From positions 98,270,668 through 98,334,667 of the forward strand of contig NC_088203.1 in the NCBI RefSeq assembly GCF_037126465.1: a stretch of 64,000 nucleotides of DNA. Reading direction: 5' to 3'. The position numbers and the translations under genes are program-made. The notes below the pieces were generated by a model. The model did not search any database and had not been told where the DNA came from. It saw only the letters and a program-made list of their open reading frames with translations. Below are positions 11,225-22,808 of this stretch, in pieces. The DNA comes from Ornithodoros turicata. Its lineage: Eukaryota > Arthropoda > Arachnida > Ixodida > Argasidae. Every line of letters begins with the position of its first letter. Within the stretch, counting starts at the first letter, position 1.

Positions 11225-13137
11225 GTGCGGTTCAAACTAGTAAAGATAGATTTTGCCTCAAATCGAATTCCTCCATCTGGGACTTCGCAAGGTTTCCCGT
11301 TTAGGCTGTATTTTAATGTTGTCGGTGTACACGTCCCAGACTACAAGCACATGTTACACGTATTGCAGCAGCGAGTTCAGATCCCGTCGGAACTAACAAC
11401 TTTAACATCATTCGCTTGATAGTATATCCTATCGAGTGCTCACAAAACAGAGCAAAACTTCGGTGCTGGTTCCAGATTTCTCGATAAACCTAGGAACGTT
11501 TTCCATGCTGCACAATCCTCCGTGCCGGCAACAAAGTTTGTCGCTCTCGAATGACCATCTATCAACTTACACGGAATAACGTTTCTGACACGCAGAAAAG
11601 CGGAAGTAATCGGGAATTAAGGCGTGGGAAGAGTTCTGGTTTCAAAATGCGTCACACTGGGGGGCAAAGTTCAAAGGCGCTGACGGCCAGGGCAGCTTCA
11701 GATTTCGCGTCAACGTTCCTAGTTTCACATTCGACACCAGCAACCAAAGAAAGAAACTACCGTGGCAAAATAAAGCTGTTGGAATCTGTTTGCACTGGGT
11801 TTTTGGCAAGAACACGATAGAAAGACCATGTCAATTTCGGCGCAAGCGTTCTCTGTCGTCCGTAAAGAAGACGGGTCGAATGCACCTATAAGGACCGGCC
11901 TTTGAAAAGACGATCCCGATTAGCTGACTCGTAGATGTTACGTCACTTCGACGAGTGAGCTGGCTTTCTCCATCTTGATGGTGCTTTTCGTGCCCTGCGA
12001 CGGCTCGGCTTGAAGTCACAGGACATACAAATTTTGCTCGGGTGCTTCTTTTTCGCGATTCTTTGGTAAAAGGCGAAATTTCATTGCAGCAATAGCATCG
12101 CCTGCAAGACCTACGATGACGACGATTGCAGTGGAGAAAGAACCTGGGGGACAGAACTTGATAAAGTCGTGCAGGTATCTGAAAACTGGTGAAGGTTGAT
12201 ATTAAGACGTCTTTCGAGGATTCCCGCATTGACTCAATCAAGGCTGTATAGTTGCTCCACTTAACTGTCAGGAAAACATTCGGTCTCCCCTTCAGAGGCT
12301 GAAAATGAATATACAAACACTTGACGCACACGCAATGTAAAACAGTGCATACGGCTAACGCAGCAAGGCATATAAAGTAAAAGACTGACCCCGTAATTAT
12401 TATTCGGTGCTCCGTTTCTTGTCTAGCCTTCCATATGCAACAAGCGTAACAGAGCGAATGCCGTAACGTAGTGCAATAAGACGAAAAAGGTGTAAAGTAG
12501 GAGACGTTCACCTCGCCTCTCACGCGAAAAAGTACAGTGAGAAAAGTAGATGTCGAAAAGCAGTAGAATCGCTTAAGAAGTCGTTAAGGGTCCTTACGCG
12601 TGGAGAAACAATTAGCATGGGGAATGATGCAATGAGGAGCGCTATCCAAACAGCGGATCTCATGAGCGCAATCTCCGCAGTGCGCGCAGCAGCCAATTAT
12701 GCAAAACTCTGTGTTTAACATCCAAGTGGAAAGTGCTCTCAAGCTATTATCACTAATTGCAGCTGGCGAAAAGAAGAAAATTAAGAGAAATCCCTAATTA
12801 ACATGTAAGGCCGTCAACCTCCAGAGCGGCACCATGACCGGCCGTTTAAACAGGTTCAACTCCCTTTTAGCAGTAAACTGACGTGACTGCGTTAGTAACT
12901 GGTCGTCGAGTAGTTTCATTACAGAGCCCAACCCTACACAAGGCACCACTTAAACATTGTGTCTTAATGTCATTGAAGGGGAAAACGTACGTTGTGAAGA
13001 AATACAAACTCTCTAATACCCTAGTTACACTAGCTTTCTCAACCACGGTTGAGTCGACTGCAGTCGAGTGGCGCAACCACGGTTGAGTGAACTGAGCAAG
13101 ACTAGTTAGCGCTAGCAGCGTCGCCTGATGAGCAAAC
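11225..13137. other. No feature recognised apart from a doubtful ORF
   Basis: No transposon protein or repeat could be named. The only notable items are the minus-strand open frame at 11831-12523 and a quasi-palindrome at about 13015-13110, in which CAACCACGGTTGAGT occurs twice (13041-13055 and 13074-13088). Confidence 0.3.
11831..12523 (-). CDS. 230-codon open frame, unrecognised, doubtful
   Basis: An ATG-to-stop frame of 230 codons, unusually long for sequence here that is not obviously a transposon. It contains one hydrophobic stretch (about residues 43-72) and an Arg/Cys-rich patch near the middle (RRHRRSCRRCYCC). I recognise no domain, no flanking splice sites and no neighbour that explains it. 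It is more likely chance or a decayed repeat than a gene. Confidence 0.12.
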   Translation of the reverse strand: MRGEVNVSYFTPFSSYCTTLRHSLCYACCIWKARQETEHRIIITGSVFYFICLAALAVCTVLHCVCVKCLYIHFQPLKGRPNVFLTVKWSNYTALIESMRESSKDVLISTFTSFQIPARLYQVLSPRFFLHCNRRHRRSCRRCYCCNEISPFTKESRKRSTRAKFVCPVTSSRAVAGHEKHHQDGESQLTRRSDVTSTSQLIGIVFSKAGPYRCIRPVFFTDDRERLRRN

Positions 13138-13150
13138 AGAGTCTTATGTA

Positions 13151-13217
13151 AGATGAAAGTCACTGAAAAGGTTAGCCAACTGTAGGGATCGAACCCGCAT
13201 CTTCTGGATTACCGATT
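13151..13217 (-). mobile_element. 67-bp tRNA-half micro-SINE with 13-bp target duplication
   Basis: Read on the minus strand, this segment contains GGTTCGATCCC (13185-13195), a perfect RNA polymerase III B box / tRNA T-arm, followed by a GGCTAACC acceptor-like segment. It is flanked by perfect 13-bp direct repeats AGAGTCTTATGTA at 13138-13150 and 13218-13230, so it inserted as a discrete unit. No A box is present. A diverged relative lies at 47194-47262. Confidence 0.75.
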
Positions 13218-13307
13218 AGAGTCTTATGTAGTCAAGATTTATTTTCGTTATAGGAATAATGAAAACAAATATTTGTTTATAATGGCACGCACATCAAAAT
13301 GGAATCA

Positions 13308-13392
13308 CGGGGGGAGGGAGGGATATGTATAATAGAGTGAAAAGAAAAAAAAAAGGAAAATGTCAGCCAGGCTAATGCCAGCTTGCTATTCC
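13308..13392 (-). mobile_element. LINE 3' tail, minus strand
   Basis: The complement reads GGAATAGCAAGC-like sequence, a GCCTGGCTGACA phrase, a T-rich run, then a TATATCC-like end and C-rich sequence. This is the tail also present at 22809-22888 and 58559-58642. No coding part is attached. Confidence 0.55.
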
Positions 13393-13971
13393 AAAAAACA
13401 ACGGGGGGAATCACGTGGTGTTTATAGAGTTGTGCAGCAGGTCGAGTACGAGAAAACAGATCGATCTTATTGCAAGACCAGCTGTTGCAAGAAACGACGA
13501 AAACATTCAAGAAGGGAGAACAAAGAAAACAGATCCTAAGTCAGGTATGTGTTCGCTATTCGTTGTCGTATTCTTTTCATCTTATTGTGCCAACACCCAC
13601 ACTGGGCTTTGTTTCCGTTAGAAAAACCTCGAGACGGAGGAAGGAGTGAATAGCTTAGAAACGATTGAAAAGCTTTTCTTTACAAATAGCCTGTCAAAGA
13701 GCGTGGAAACTGTTTACTGTACGGCTTTCTTGTCGCTCCACACGGGGTTTGAAACAAATATTTGTCCGGAATTTTCCGGGAGGCACATCAGACCAAAAAT
13801 GCACGCGATAGCTGTATGAGTAATCCATCTATTTATCTTTCGGGGGAAAAATGGCAATGTTGATACCGGCGAATCGTAGATAACAAGATTGGGATAGTCG
13901 TACAATCAGGATGAGCTGAGAGTGGGAACTTTCGGTGTATTTAGCGCCCCGTTGCACGGGATAAAATTCTC

Positions 13972-14000
13972 TTCTTCTTCCTCTTCTTCTTCTTCTTCCA
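13972..14000. repeat. CTT/TTC microsatellite
   Basis: Imperfect CTT triplets, flanked by unrecognised sequence on both sides. Confidence 0.85.
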
Positions 14001-14417
14001 CTAGGAACAATGGCCACCAGCCACACAGGGCGATGGGCAGTTCAGTGCTGTGTCTTCGTCTTCTTTGTGGACGTCCTTGTCTTTGCCCCCCGCAGTGAGG
14101 GTTTTATCGATTTTAATTGTGAGTTATCCCCAACCCGCCCGAGTTTTAACCCTTGTTCAGAACGTACGGTTCTTGTAACCAGCAATATGGTGGTGGAGTC
14201 ATAGTTACTGCTTAGACCCGCATAAATGTGATACGTAGGCATGTTTTGGAGTTACACCTGAATATGTTTGGGTCAATGGTTCCTATGAGGGAGGGAGGGG
14301 GTTCGAGCGATCTCCCTGCCTAAATTTCTATCATCGCCGCAAGAGCTGTCTCATAGCTACCCATCATCTCCGCCAAGCCGCGCCAACATGAACAGTATTG
14401 ACTTTATGTCAGTTTAA

Positions 14418-15985
14418 ATGCAAAGGATAGACATGCACAGAGGAACAAGTGAAAATATATTTATTAAATGGTGCTGCGAAGTGTGCCAATTGCAGACTCT
14501 CAGAAGACAGATAGCGGGCCTAGAAGCGAAACTCTCCAGGGGGATTGCTGTAGTGCGACACATTGCTGGCCTTAGGTGGGGCTGCGATGCGCAATCTCTC
14601 TTGGCCATTCATCGTATACGTGCGTGGTTCGCTCCTATACAGTTTGCCAGTATTATACGGAATTTCGCCATGCTCCAAGTCTTAGCTTCAGTGTCTTCTG
14701 GCACGTAGCCTTTGTGTGTGTGTGGGGGGGGGGGGGGGGGCAAGACCAGCGGGTACTTGCTTGGTCATGTCAGAAGCGAGAGAGACTCCACTTGTTATCC
14801 AGCACTTTAATGAGCCGAGCCGTCACTACCTCCGTTTGCTGGCCCATCACCGGCGGCATCCTTTGTTACTGAAGCTTTCCTGTCGCACTAATAACAAGTT
14901 CTGGTTCTGCATTCAACAGATGATGCCTGACCTGCCACGTTTTCAAGTTGAGCCCCAGGCGCGTTCAGCTCCACCTTGAACCCTCGCTCTACCATCGGCT
15001 TCGCTATTCATTCCCAGGATGCAGAGAAATAATGATTTTGCTGCAGGTGTGTCCAAGTTGCTCACATTAGATATGATAAGCGACCTGCATGCAGGCTTTA
15101 TTCCTGTTTTTACGGACGGCTCATCCACTGAAACCAGCTCCGCATGCGCCTATGTTATTCCCTACGAAGACGTAACTGGTATCACCCGTCTCTCGCATCC
15201 GACGTCGCTAACCTGTGCTGAGCTGCATGCTTTGCTCTCTGCAGATTGGTAAGATTCTGGAGTGTTCGGTACGACAATGGGTCTTCTATCATATCTCAGA
15301 TATCATAGACTCAGAGGCTGCTCACCAATGCTTCGCAACAATAGGCATTCGCGGTCTTATAGTGTTCATTGTTGCTGCCGTGCTTGAATCATACAAGGAA
15401 CTGTTGGACCTGGGCCACTGCATACAATTACAGCGGGTACCTGGTAGTGTAGGCATAGTCGGCAATGAAGAGGCTGACCAGGCTGCCTGCGGGGTCATCA
15501 GATACCTTCAGCCCAGTCTATCATCTTGGCCAAAGGTGACCGTCGGGACATTGTGCATGCCATCTCTGCAGACAAGACGAGATTACAGCGGCTGCATGTC
15601 ATGACACTCTACTCTCTGCTCCACGCAGTGGATCCGTCTCTCCCTGTCGCTTCCTCATCGCCTTCCGCGACACTACGCATCTCTATTTCGCTGCATGCGG
15701 CTTAATGTTCCATTTACCCAAGTTATGAGGCAGCGCCTTGGCCGTGCGCCGTCGGACCTTTGTGCATCATGCAATCTGCGCGCTGACCTGCACCATCTCG
15801 TTATGGACTGCCCTGTTTACGAGCGGGAATGCGAGATCTTGCAGCACGCAATGCATGCAATCGGCCACCGCCCCTTTACCATAGGCAAGGTGCTGGGTCC
15901 CTGGCCCAGTAGCGTTCATATGCACCAATGTCTCTGTCACCTTTGGGATTCCTTGTTATCAACAGGCCTCTCCACCGTGCTTTGA
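14418..15985 (+). pseudogene. Degraded LINE: RT C-terminus, RNase H, knuckle
   Basis: Relic of an R1/I/Jockey-type LINE ORF2 in several frames. In order: RHIAGLRWGCDAQSLLAIHR (14559 on; end of the RT domain, compare RHFAGMRWGRDEKDLLMLHN in the 58774 copy); HYLRLLAHHRRHPLL (about 14825); RNase H with FTDGSST (about 15111) and an AELHA helix; a QRVPGSVGIVGNEEADQAA segment (about 15430); and a C-terminal knuckle CASCNLRADLHHLVMDCPVYE, ending with a TGA at 15983-15985. A G-run near 14724-14738 and several frame changes show it is dead. The tail is CATC/ATC-rich (15990-16025). Confidence 0.8.
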
Positions 15986-16230
15986 TCACCTGAATCCTCA
16001 TCTCCATCATCATCTCTCACTATCTATAAGTGGCACTTGGGCAGCGTACAGCCTGCTGGCCGGCATTAGCCCCATCTCATCATCGTGTCTGTATGTGCAT
16101 GTGAGAGTGTGCGTACTCTTAAATCCCGGTAAAACAAAAACTATGTAATTCAGCTGGAAGTGCGGTGCACTTACGCACGATTACTAACTTGGGGATGTTT
16201 TACTTCAACGTTACACTTCTGTGAGATTCC

Positions 16231-16527
16231 TTGTCCGACACATCTTTAAACTTTCCTGCCCGCGTTTCTCCTATTGTTAGTAATTGTCTGTGTGTCCTCG
16301 GGCCGATTCCTAGGATTACTGGAGACTTTATAGAAATAAATCCAATGTTTGACCACCTCTACCTTGCACTTGTTCGGCCTAGAGCAGAATATGCGTGTAC
16401 AGTATGGAACTATACCTCGTTGGCTAGGTCTAATGATATAGGGAGCATTCAAAAGACGTTCGCGAGGATCTTTTACGACAGATATGGCGGGAAGACGGCT
16501 ATACAATTCCTATGTCGGGTACACTGA
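16231..16527 (+). pseudogene. Reverse-transcriptase fragment of another LINE clade
   Basis: A 98-codon frame containing YLALVRPRAEYACTVWNYTS and then IQKTFARIFYDRY, the end of the reverse transcriptase in RTE/CR1/Jockey-like LINEs (usual form LVRPxLEYASxVW). Nothing of the rest of the element is attached. Confidence 0.55.
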
Positions 16528-16699
16528 ATCATTTGTGCATGCCTATACTTTAGTCATACAAAAATGTCGCTCGCGGATATTCTGTTGACGTCCAAATTAG
16601 CGAACGGTAGGACTTGCTGTAGGTAGGACCACCTTTTTGAATTTCCCGCCACTCGTTAGCTTGTAACGACCGTAACGACGATGAAGCGATTAAGCCCCC

Positions 16700-16912
16700 G
16701 ATAAGTTTACGCTGTGCCTCGCGCTCTAGCAGAGCACGGTTTTTCCTGGGTTTTCCTCAGACGCTTTCAGACATATGTCGGCACAGTTCCCTTAGAAGTC
16801 GGCCCAGGACGCACATTGCCCCAGGGCGTCAGTCGTGACGTTGCCCACCTACGTGAGGCCGACAACGGCAAGCCCTTTCACCACCCACCACCACCACCAC
16901 CAGAGCACAGTT
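16700..16912 (+). repeat. Repeat with CAC-triplet end
   Basis: A segment with CCTGGGTTTTCCTCAGACGC and GTCAGTCGTGACGTTGCCCA that ends in CAC triplets (16881-16901). Its last ~70 bp recur in the opposite orientation inside the MITE at 52379-52695 (52394-52464), so this is a real mobile or dispersed unit. I cannot assign it to a class. Confidence 0.55.
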
Positions 16913-17339
16913 TGTATAGCCATCTGTAGGACGGGACAAGCTCAATACTTGCCCACATCACATTTCAAAAATTGTCCTGCCCTCGCCCTAAGAACGAAGA
17001 TCAGGCTCTCACTACTTTGTCCCCCTCCCCGGCGAACTTTATAGAATGCGGATATGAAGGGAGACCGCAACAGAAACAGCAGTTGCAGTTACTGTTTTAT
17101 TGATCCCCAGTGAACCCCATGACGCCTACTTGTCGCATGCAGATGATGTACAACGATATTGTGTGTCCAGAGCCTGAAATATTTACTCACGTTAAGCATT
17201 TAAAAAAAAGGGGGAGGCACAGTATTTTGTGCTAACCCCATGTTGGTAATTTTAAATCCTATGGTCTATTGTAAATACGTCTGTCTCATGTTTGCTTCAC
17301 TTATTTACATGAGATACCACCATCTCCAACTTCTTTCTG

Positions 17340-17700
17340 TCCGGGACAGATGTAGCTGTTATTGGAACGACAGTCAACAGAGTGTTGAGTGAGGTACATA
17401 ACTGGTTCCTTGCTAATTCTCTGGAAATAAATTGTACTAAAACAAATGCTGTTCTGTTTCGACCTAAACAGGTAGTTTGCGCTGAGCTAGGTGCCTTGCG
17501 CCTAAATAATGAGGAGATTGCTATCACGACAGAGGTAAAAACACTAGGAATGTTTTCAATGAACACATGCTATGGGATAGTCATACTGATTATTTACGAA
17601 CAAAACTAAGTAAGGTTTTGGGTTTGTTGAGGAAATGTTATTTTTTTGCCAGCTCCACAAAAGCTGGCACTTTATAATAGCCTTTGAGTCACACTTGAGG
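17340..17700 (+). pseudogene. Reverse-transcriptase fragment, thumb region
   Basis: The frame at 17382-17609 reads VHNWFLANSLEINCTKTNAV and then LGALRLNNEEIAITTEVKTLG, which is the RT segment after the YxDD box in many LINEs (usual form WFxxNxLxLNxxKT). Another frame continues LLRKCY. It could belong to the same family as 16231-16527, but the two pieces lie in the wrong order to be one copy. Confidence 0.6.
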
Positions 17701-17912
17701 TATTCTCACTTAATCTGGAGTATACTTTGTGGGAAACCTTCCGGTTAACCCACCACCTGGACCACGCACGTTCATCCGACCCGCTCAAGGAACGCAGACA
17801 CAAGTTCGAGCAATTAACAAAGGGTTTATTTCGTACCTTCAAACTACGCAAGCCAAGGCTTTCCCCCGAGGAGAAGAGCGACCGTCTCCGGTCCGCCAAC
17901 ACAGCTTAAATA

Positions 17913-18083
17913 TTAGAGAGTTTTAGTGTATCGTACGCTATCGCCTTTGCGTACGCAGGGGATAGCGTAGTGGTTCTGCGCAGTGCGCGAAGCTCTCTTT
18001 ATATTTTGCGCGTGCGCATAACCACCAACGCTATTCCTTACGTACGCAAAGGCGATAGCGTACGATCCACTAAAACTCACTAA
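17913..18083. mobile_element. Palindromic MITE, type 2 (TTAGNGAGTTTTAGTG ends)
   Basis: The 171-bp unit has inverted ends of more than 40 bp (GAGTTTTAGTGTATCGTACG at 17918 on; its complement runs to 18083). Its centre is rich in GCGCA. It is flanked by TA on both sides (17911-17912 and 18084-18085). A second copy is at 49139-49291. Confidence 0.8.
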
Positions 18084-18085
18084 TA

Positions 18086-18624
18086 AGTTCTTCGGGTATC
18101 CGCCCCCTAATCTACCGGCAAGCGACACGCGCCAACAATCTATCGCGACACCTGTCGACCACAGCACAAAACAAGTCCCACAACTTGCACAACTTGCATC
18201 AAAAATTCTAATAGAAACCAACAAGTATTGTAAAAAATGCTTCTCTCTCAAAAAATTCTCATACTTCCGTATTGTTCAAGAAATTAAATGTTATCAAGTA
18301 CACTTGCTATTGCTGTTGTACAAATACGAAATCAATGGGAACGGGACAAGGCTGAGTAAAGGCGCAAGACTGCAGGCCAACCCTTCGCTCCGATCAACAC
18401 GCCATACTGAACACTGGTTTGCCCCCACACCTTGATCGAATTAAGGGCTTCGGGTGCTGCAATATACACTTCCAAGCGCACTCAATAAGTTCAAACTCAT
18501 CACAGAACAGTTACACCTACTACCCAAAAAAGACGTTACGTGATATGGTAAAGTAAACCATCTATGTATGTATGGCCATATGTCGATGTGGATATGCGCG
18601 TGTATGCATATATGTATGTGCGTG
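18086..18624. other. No feature recognised
   Basis: No coding similarity or repeat structure was recognised in this stretch between two MITEs. Confidence 0.4.
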
Positions 18625-18866
18625 CACTCTTAAAAATGAACTTCACCGCATAGCACGCTCATAGCCAACCATAATCTCGAATGATATCGTTATCTGCCCT
18701 GATTTGTTGAAACCGGGAGGCGTACGCCTTTTCTGCGACAATTATGAAAGTGTCACAAAAAAGGCGTACGCCTCCCGTTTTCAGCAAATCAGACCAGATA
18801 ACGATATCATTCGAGATTATGGTTGGCTATGAGCGTGCTATGCGGAGAAGTTCATTTTTAAGAGTG
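18625..18866. mobile_element. Palindromic MITE, CACTCTTAAAAATG family
   Basis: The 242-bp unit is almost a perfect hairpin: CACTCTTAAAAATGAACTTC at 18625 is mirrored by the end at 18866, and both arms include the self-complementary word GGCGTACGCC (for example at 18718 and 18766). It is flanked by TG on both sides (18623-18624, 18867-18868). It has no coding capacity. Relatives are at 44314, 46892, 49672, 50219, 52379, 55505, 56035, 62249 and 62593. Confidence 0.85.
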
Positions 18867-19639
18867 TGTGTTTATATATACATAATGTGCGTGTGTCTAA
18901 TAATATATATAAACAGTTGTTTCTGGTAGTTACAGTTAAGTTAGTTTACTTGTGCATTTTTCTGGTGCATCAATTACAGTTTGCTGATCTCTCTATGTCA
19001 TGTAAGTTGCATGCTGCTGATGCTGCCAACAGTTGTGGAGAGAATGAGGCTTGTCAAGCTGTTCTGCGCAACGTTTACCCCACCCTCCTCACGTCTAGCG
19101 CAATGTAAATACATGTACTTAAAACGGGAACTCGAATTGGAATAAATGAATTGAAATGACACGTACGTTTCCTTGCGTTATTGTTTTACTACAGATTTTT
19201 TCTTCGCTCTGTATAAGTGCACTGACCTTTAGGCTACTGATATAGCTGTTGTCGCGCACCAGATCAAATAAAATAACCAAAATGATCAAAATGAGCGGCT
19301 TCCTGACCATATCACAGAAGGTCCTCTTTTGCCAGGACAGCGTAAAATGCCACAGGACAGTGTCTTTCATATCATTTGGTTGAAGGGATGGCATTGACCA
19401 TCTGACCTCTATGTGCAGTTTCTGAAGACTTGTGGTATATTAAGAGGAGACGTGGAATTGATTTAGTGGCATTGATCTCGTTCGTTGATTTGATGCACTG
19501 CTACGTGTTGAAAATCGCATCACATCAACTTATTTATGCTATATGCATACCGCATGCTCAAGAGTATACCATATACACATTTAACAAAATGACAAATAAA
19601 GTCAAACTGGTGCAGAATCTCGATAGTGAAAACGTCTGA

Positions 19640-19720
19640 GCGTGGACACACACACACACACACAAACGACACAACAGAGTCGGCAAAACAGTTTGTGTTG
19701 TGTCGTTTTTTCGTGTGCTG
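19640..19720. repeat. CA microsatellite and short hairpin
   Basis: CA repeats at about 19648-19664, then ACGACACAAC near 19667, which is complementary to GTTGTGTCGT near 19698. The second arm leads into a T-run. A GAT microsatellite lies at 19758-19773. Confidence 0.7.
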
Positions 19721-19816
19721 AGGATCAGGCCTTTTCAGCAGGGAATTGAAGACAGTCGATGATGATGATGATGGATAGGAGAAGAAAAATGCAGATTTAA
19801 GACAAAAGCTAGAGTT

Positions 19817-19859
19817 TGTTTGTTTTGTTTGTTTTATGGCACAAGGGCAACTATAAAGA
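19817..19859 (-). mobile_element. 43-bp retroposed LINE/SINE tail with 8-bp duplication
   Basis: The complement contains TTGCCCTTGTGCCATAAAAC followed by AAAC repeats. It is flanked by CTAGAGTT at 19809-19816 and 19860-19867. The same tail (TTGCCTTTGTGCCATTAAAC) is found in the plus orientation at 37439-37480, also with a target duplication. This indicates a severely 5'-truncated retrotransposition. Confidence 0.65.
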
Positions 19860-19867
19860 CTAGAGTT

Positions 19868-21689
19868 GGAGAACCGCCGACTGGAAAACCAAATCCGTAC
19901 CCAACTTCACGTTTCTCAAAATTATTCGAGCATACATAGATAGATGTAGAAGGAAAGAAAAAACGTATACGGGCGCGCGTAATTCGCTCTGGATCTGAAC
20001 GCTATTTTGCATTGTCCATGCCAGTAGCACCGCATTCACTGAGCTCTAATGCGTGAGGCAATCCATTGTCAATGTCATGGCAGATCTTCCCAGTTGCGAC
20101 GGTAAGACGTATAAAAGTCCGAATGCGATTATGCTGGCTGCCGTGTTCCAGTACACAGCGTAATATTCTGATTTGCACAGGGCTCACAGATGGGTGTGCG
20201 TTGTTACGTGGGATGTAGCACGCTATTGTGGAGGAGCCTGATTGAATAACAGCAATCTCGTACATGCAATCGGTGTTGTGAAACGCTATGGCAACATAAT
20301 TCGGAATGTTATCAGATTTAGAGTTCCAGGAAAGAGTGCGCTTATATCACAGGTGTATTTACATTTGGGGGGAGTAAAAAAAGGTGTGCTTGTGCCCATA
20401 CGACTGATTGAATCCAAATGCGAAGCATAGTAGTGGCGTAAAGCGATTGAGAAGCGAATAGTCCTCTAAAAGCGTACGATCGACAACAACTCTATTATGA
20501 TGATTATGATTCGATACAACCCAAGCGTCCCGAATTAGGCACCGATACTAGAGCCGATGTGATTACAAATTTGTTACTTGTCAATGTGAATGATAATTAA
20601 AAAAATATTGTTTCAGTTGCTGCAGAGTTACTACGCACAACGATCAAGGCTCAGCGATGAACGCGGACATAGTGGCCAGATTCGTGAATAACACAATTTC
20701 GCGCAGGTTGCGAAAAAAGATTTACTTCGCATGCCACTTGTGTGTTTATGCAGCTCAGCAGTATCAGACAAATAATAATTTGGAACACAACCCAAGCGAG
20801 AATCGCGACACTGTCGGCAGCCATACGCTGACGAAGGGCGGTCTTCAGCGAGCATGCCTGCCAGATTAATGAACGCGAATCTCAAATGGCCGATCATTTG
20901 TGGGATTTTACAGGATAATATTTGTTGTTGTTGTTGTACTTGTGGGTAACGGCAAATTTCTTCACTGGTCGTCTTCAACGGTATTATTCGATTGAGAAGG
21001 GTTTTATGAATCAATAACATGTCACCAAAGTGTACATGTTTTTCTGCAGATATGACGTTTAATTAGCCATGTAGCGACGTGAAATTTTCGGTACGTTTCA
21101 CAGGGATCATAGTGCCGATAGCGATATTTTGGGACTAGTCCAGTGGAACACGCCCTCGGAGTCATGCAGGCTCGTGGAATGTTTGTCTCTCGCTTATGAA
21201 ACTGAAGAATGTTTCACAGCGTCAGCTGTATATAGTGGAGACTTTGCCGCGATCGCGTCGTCGTCTTCGGCATTGGATGTCCACACAAAAACCATGACAA
21301 GGGGAAGTGACTATCGCAGGAGCGGCGTGAACGAAAACGACGAAGACAGCGTGGAAAGAAGCGAGTATGCTAGCCCGCCATAACGCCAGTTATCTTATCG
21401 GTACAGTTCCAATGGAGACTTTCCCGAGATCAAGTCGGCGTCGTCGGCATTCGCATGTCCGCGCAAAATTCTTATCGCATGTGCGCTCAGCGCTGGCAGT
21501 AAGGAGGATAATCCCTCCAGTTTACAACCGCTATCGATGAAAAGTGAGATAGCGGAGTGAGCTGGCAATGACTTCAACTTCTATCACGGAAAGGCGAATA
21601 TCGACAGAACTTCGCCGGATGAATTTCATGGACTGCAAAAGCACCGGCTACGCACCATCACTACGCAGTGCGAGGAACCACGTGACAAG
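19868..21689. other. No gene recognised; weak local duplication
   Basis: No domain was recognised in any frame. A short segment at 21236-21290 (GGAGACTTTGCCGCGATC...) recurs in diverged form at 21413-21470 (GGAGACTTTCCCGAGATC...), suggesting an old tandem duplication. The 84-codon frame at 21129-21383 is unrecognised. Confidence 0.3.
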
Positions 21690-22313
21690 CCCCCCTCGTT
21701 GACACTCGCAGCCCTAAATGTATGCTCCGTACCGCTCCACGCAGAAGACGTTGCACACGACTATGTGCTGCGTAAGACATCACTTCTGTGTCTTTCCGAG
21801 ACGTGGATGAAGACGGAGAGACCGATACAAGTCGACGGCTTCAAGTGCTGCTGCGGGGCTCGTCGCAGTGGCAGGGGCAACCGAGCGACGGAGTTCCCAT
21901 TTACCTGCGTGCCGAAGTACTGGCCACCAAGTTACCCTTCCTGGAGACGACGTCGGAGAAATTTGTGCCGTGCAGCTACTCACAGGGCTCGTGGTGGTTG
22001 TGTGCTACTTCTCGCCTCGCGCCGCGCCGGAACGCGTCCACGCCTTTATCGTGCATGTACTCGCGCCTCTCCGCACGCACAAGCTTCTCGTCGTCGGATA
22101 CTTCAACGTGGACGTTTCACTGGCCAAGAACACCACTTTCCTAAGTAAAATATCTGAACAACAGGACCTTCCGCTGTGCACCGACATCCGCCAACCCACA
22201 ACTATGGCTCATGCGTAGACCTGATGTTCCAGAACCGCCCCCTCGTTCAGGACATCACTCACCTCGCCAGCCATTTCAGCGACCACAAATCAATACTCAT
22301 CATGCTTAAATAA
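21690..22313 (+). pseudogene. Orphan LINE endonuclease (EEP/APE) domain
   Basis: Pieces of an apurinic-endonuclease-like domain that LINEs use to nick DNA, spread over two or three frames. The frame from 21699 reads LNVCSVPLHAEDVAHDY and LLCLSETWMK (the catalytic Glu region). The frame from 21868 reads VVCYFSPRAAP and LVVGYFNVDV (the GDFN box, here with Y for D). Another frame ends with HLASHFSDHKSILIMLK and TAA at 22311-22313 (the SDH catalytic motif). No reverse transcriptase follows; the reading stops right after the SDH motif. Confidence 0.7.
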
Positions 22314-22414
22314 ATTTGTCTACACACTTTCATCCGACCTCATTTCACCACACGCACAGCTGACGCTGAATTTCGCGTTAAGAGTCGTAACCGTCCTGTA
22401 TTTTTTGCTTATTC

Positions 22415-22444
22415 ATATTATTATTATTATTATTATTATTGTTA

Positions 22445-22497
<53 letters not shown>
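22415..22497. repeat. ATT microsatellite
   Basis: Nearly perfect ATT triplets with one GTTA interruption at about 22441. Confidence 0.95.
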
Positions 22498-22498
<1 letters not shown>

Positions 22499-22808
22499 AT
22501 GTTGCATCTGCGACATACTGCACCTGTGTCAGGGAGTGAAAGCTCATGTTCTTGGGAACCCTGAGGCTTGTGTTGTGTTCGTCTGTTTTTGAATTTCAGC
22601 CTTGGAACAGTTATTTTCATCATATTCACAGGAACATTCTATGAAAGGTTGCCGCTAAGTTACGCTAATCGAAGGAAGAAGCAGTTGAAACGCATGGCAG
22701 TAAGTGTCGGCATCTGCCGAAGTATAATTTCGACCACATGTGGTTCTTCAAACCTCGCCAGGGGTCTCCCACACAAGATGCTCGGAGCCCCCTTTTTCTG
22801 CGCCTTTG

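Noticed and set aside
13151..13217. Functional tRNA gene
   Set aside because: Only the 3' half with B box is present, no A box or acceptor pairing, and target duplications mark it as retroposed.
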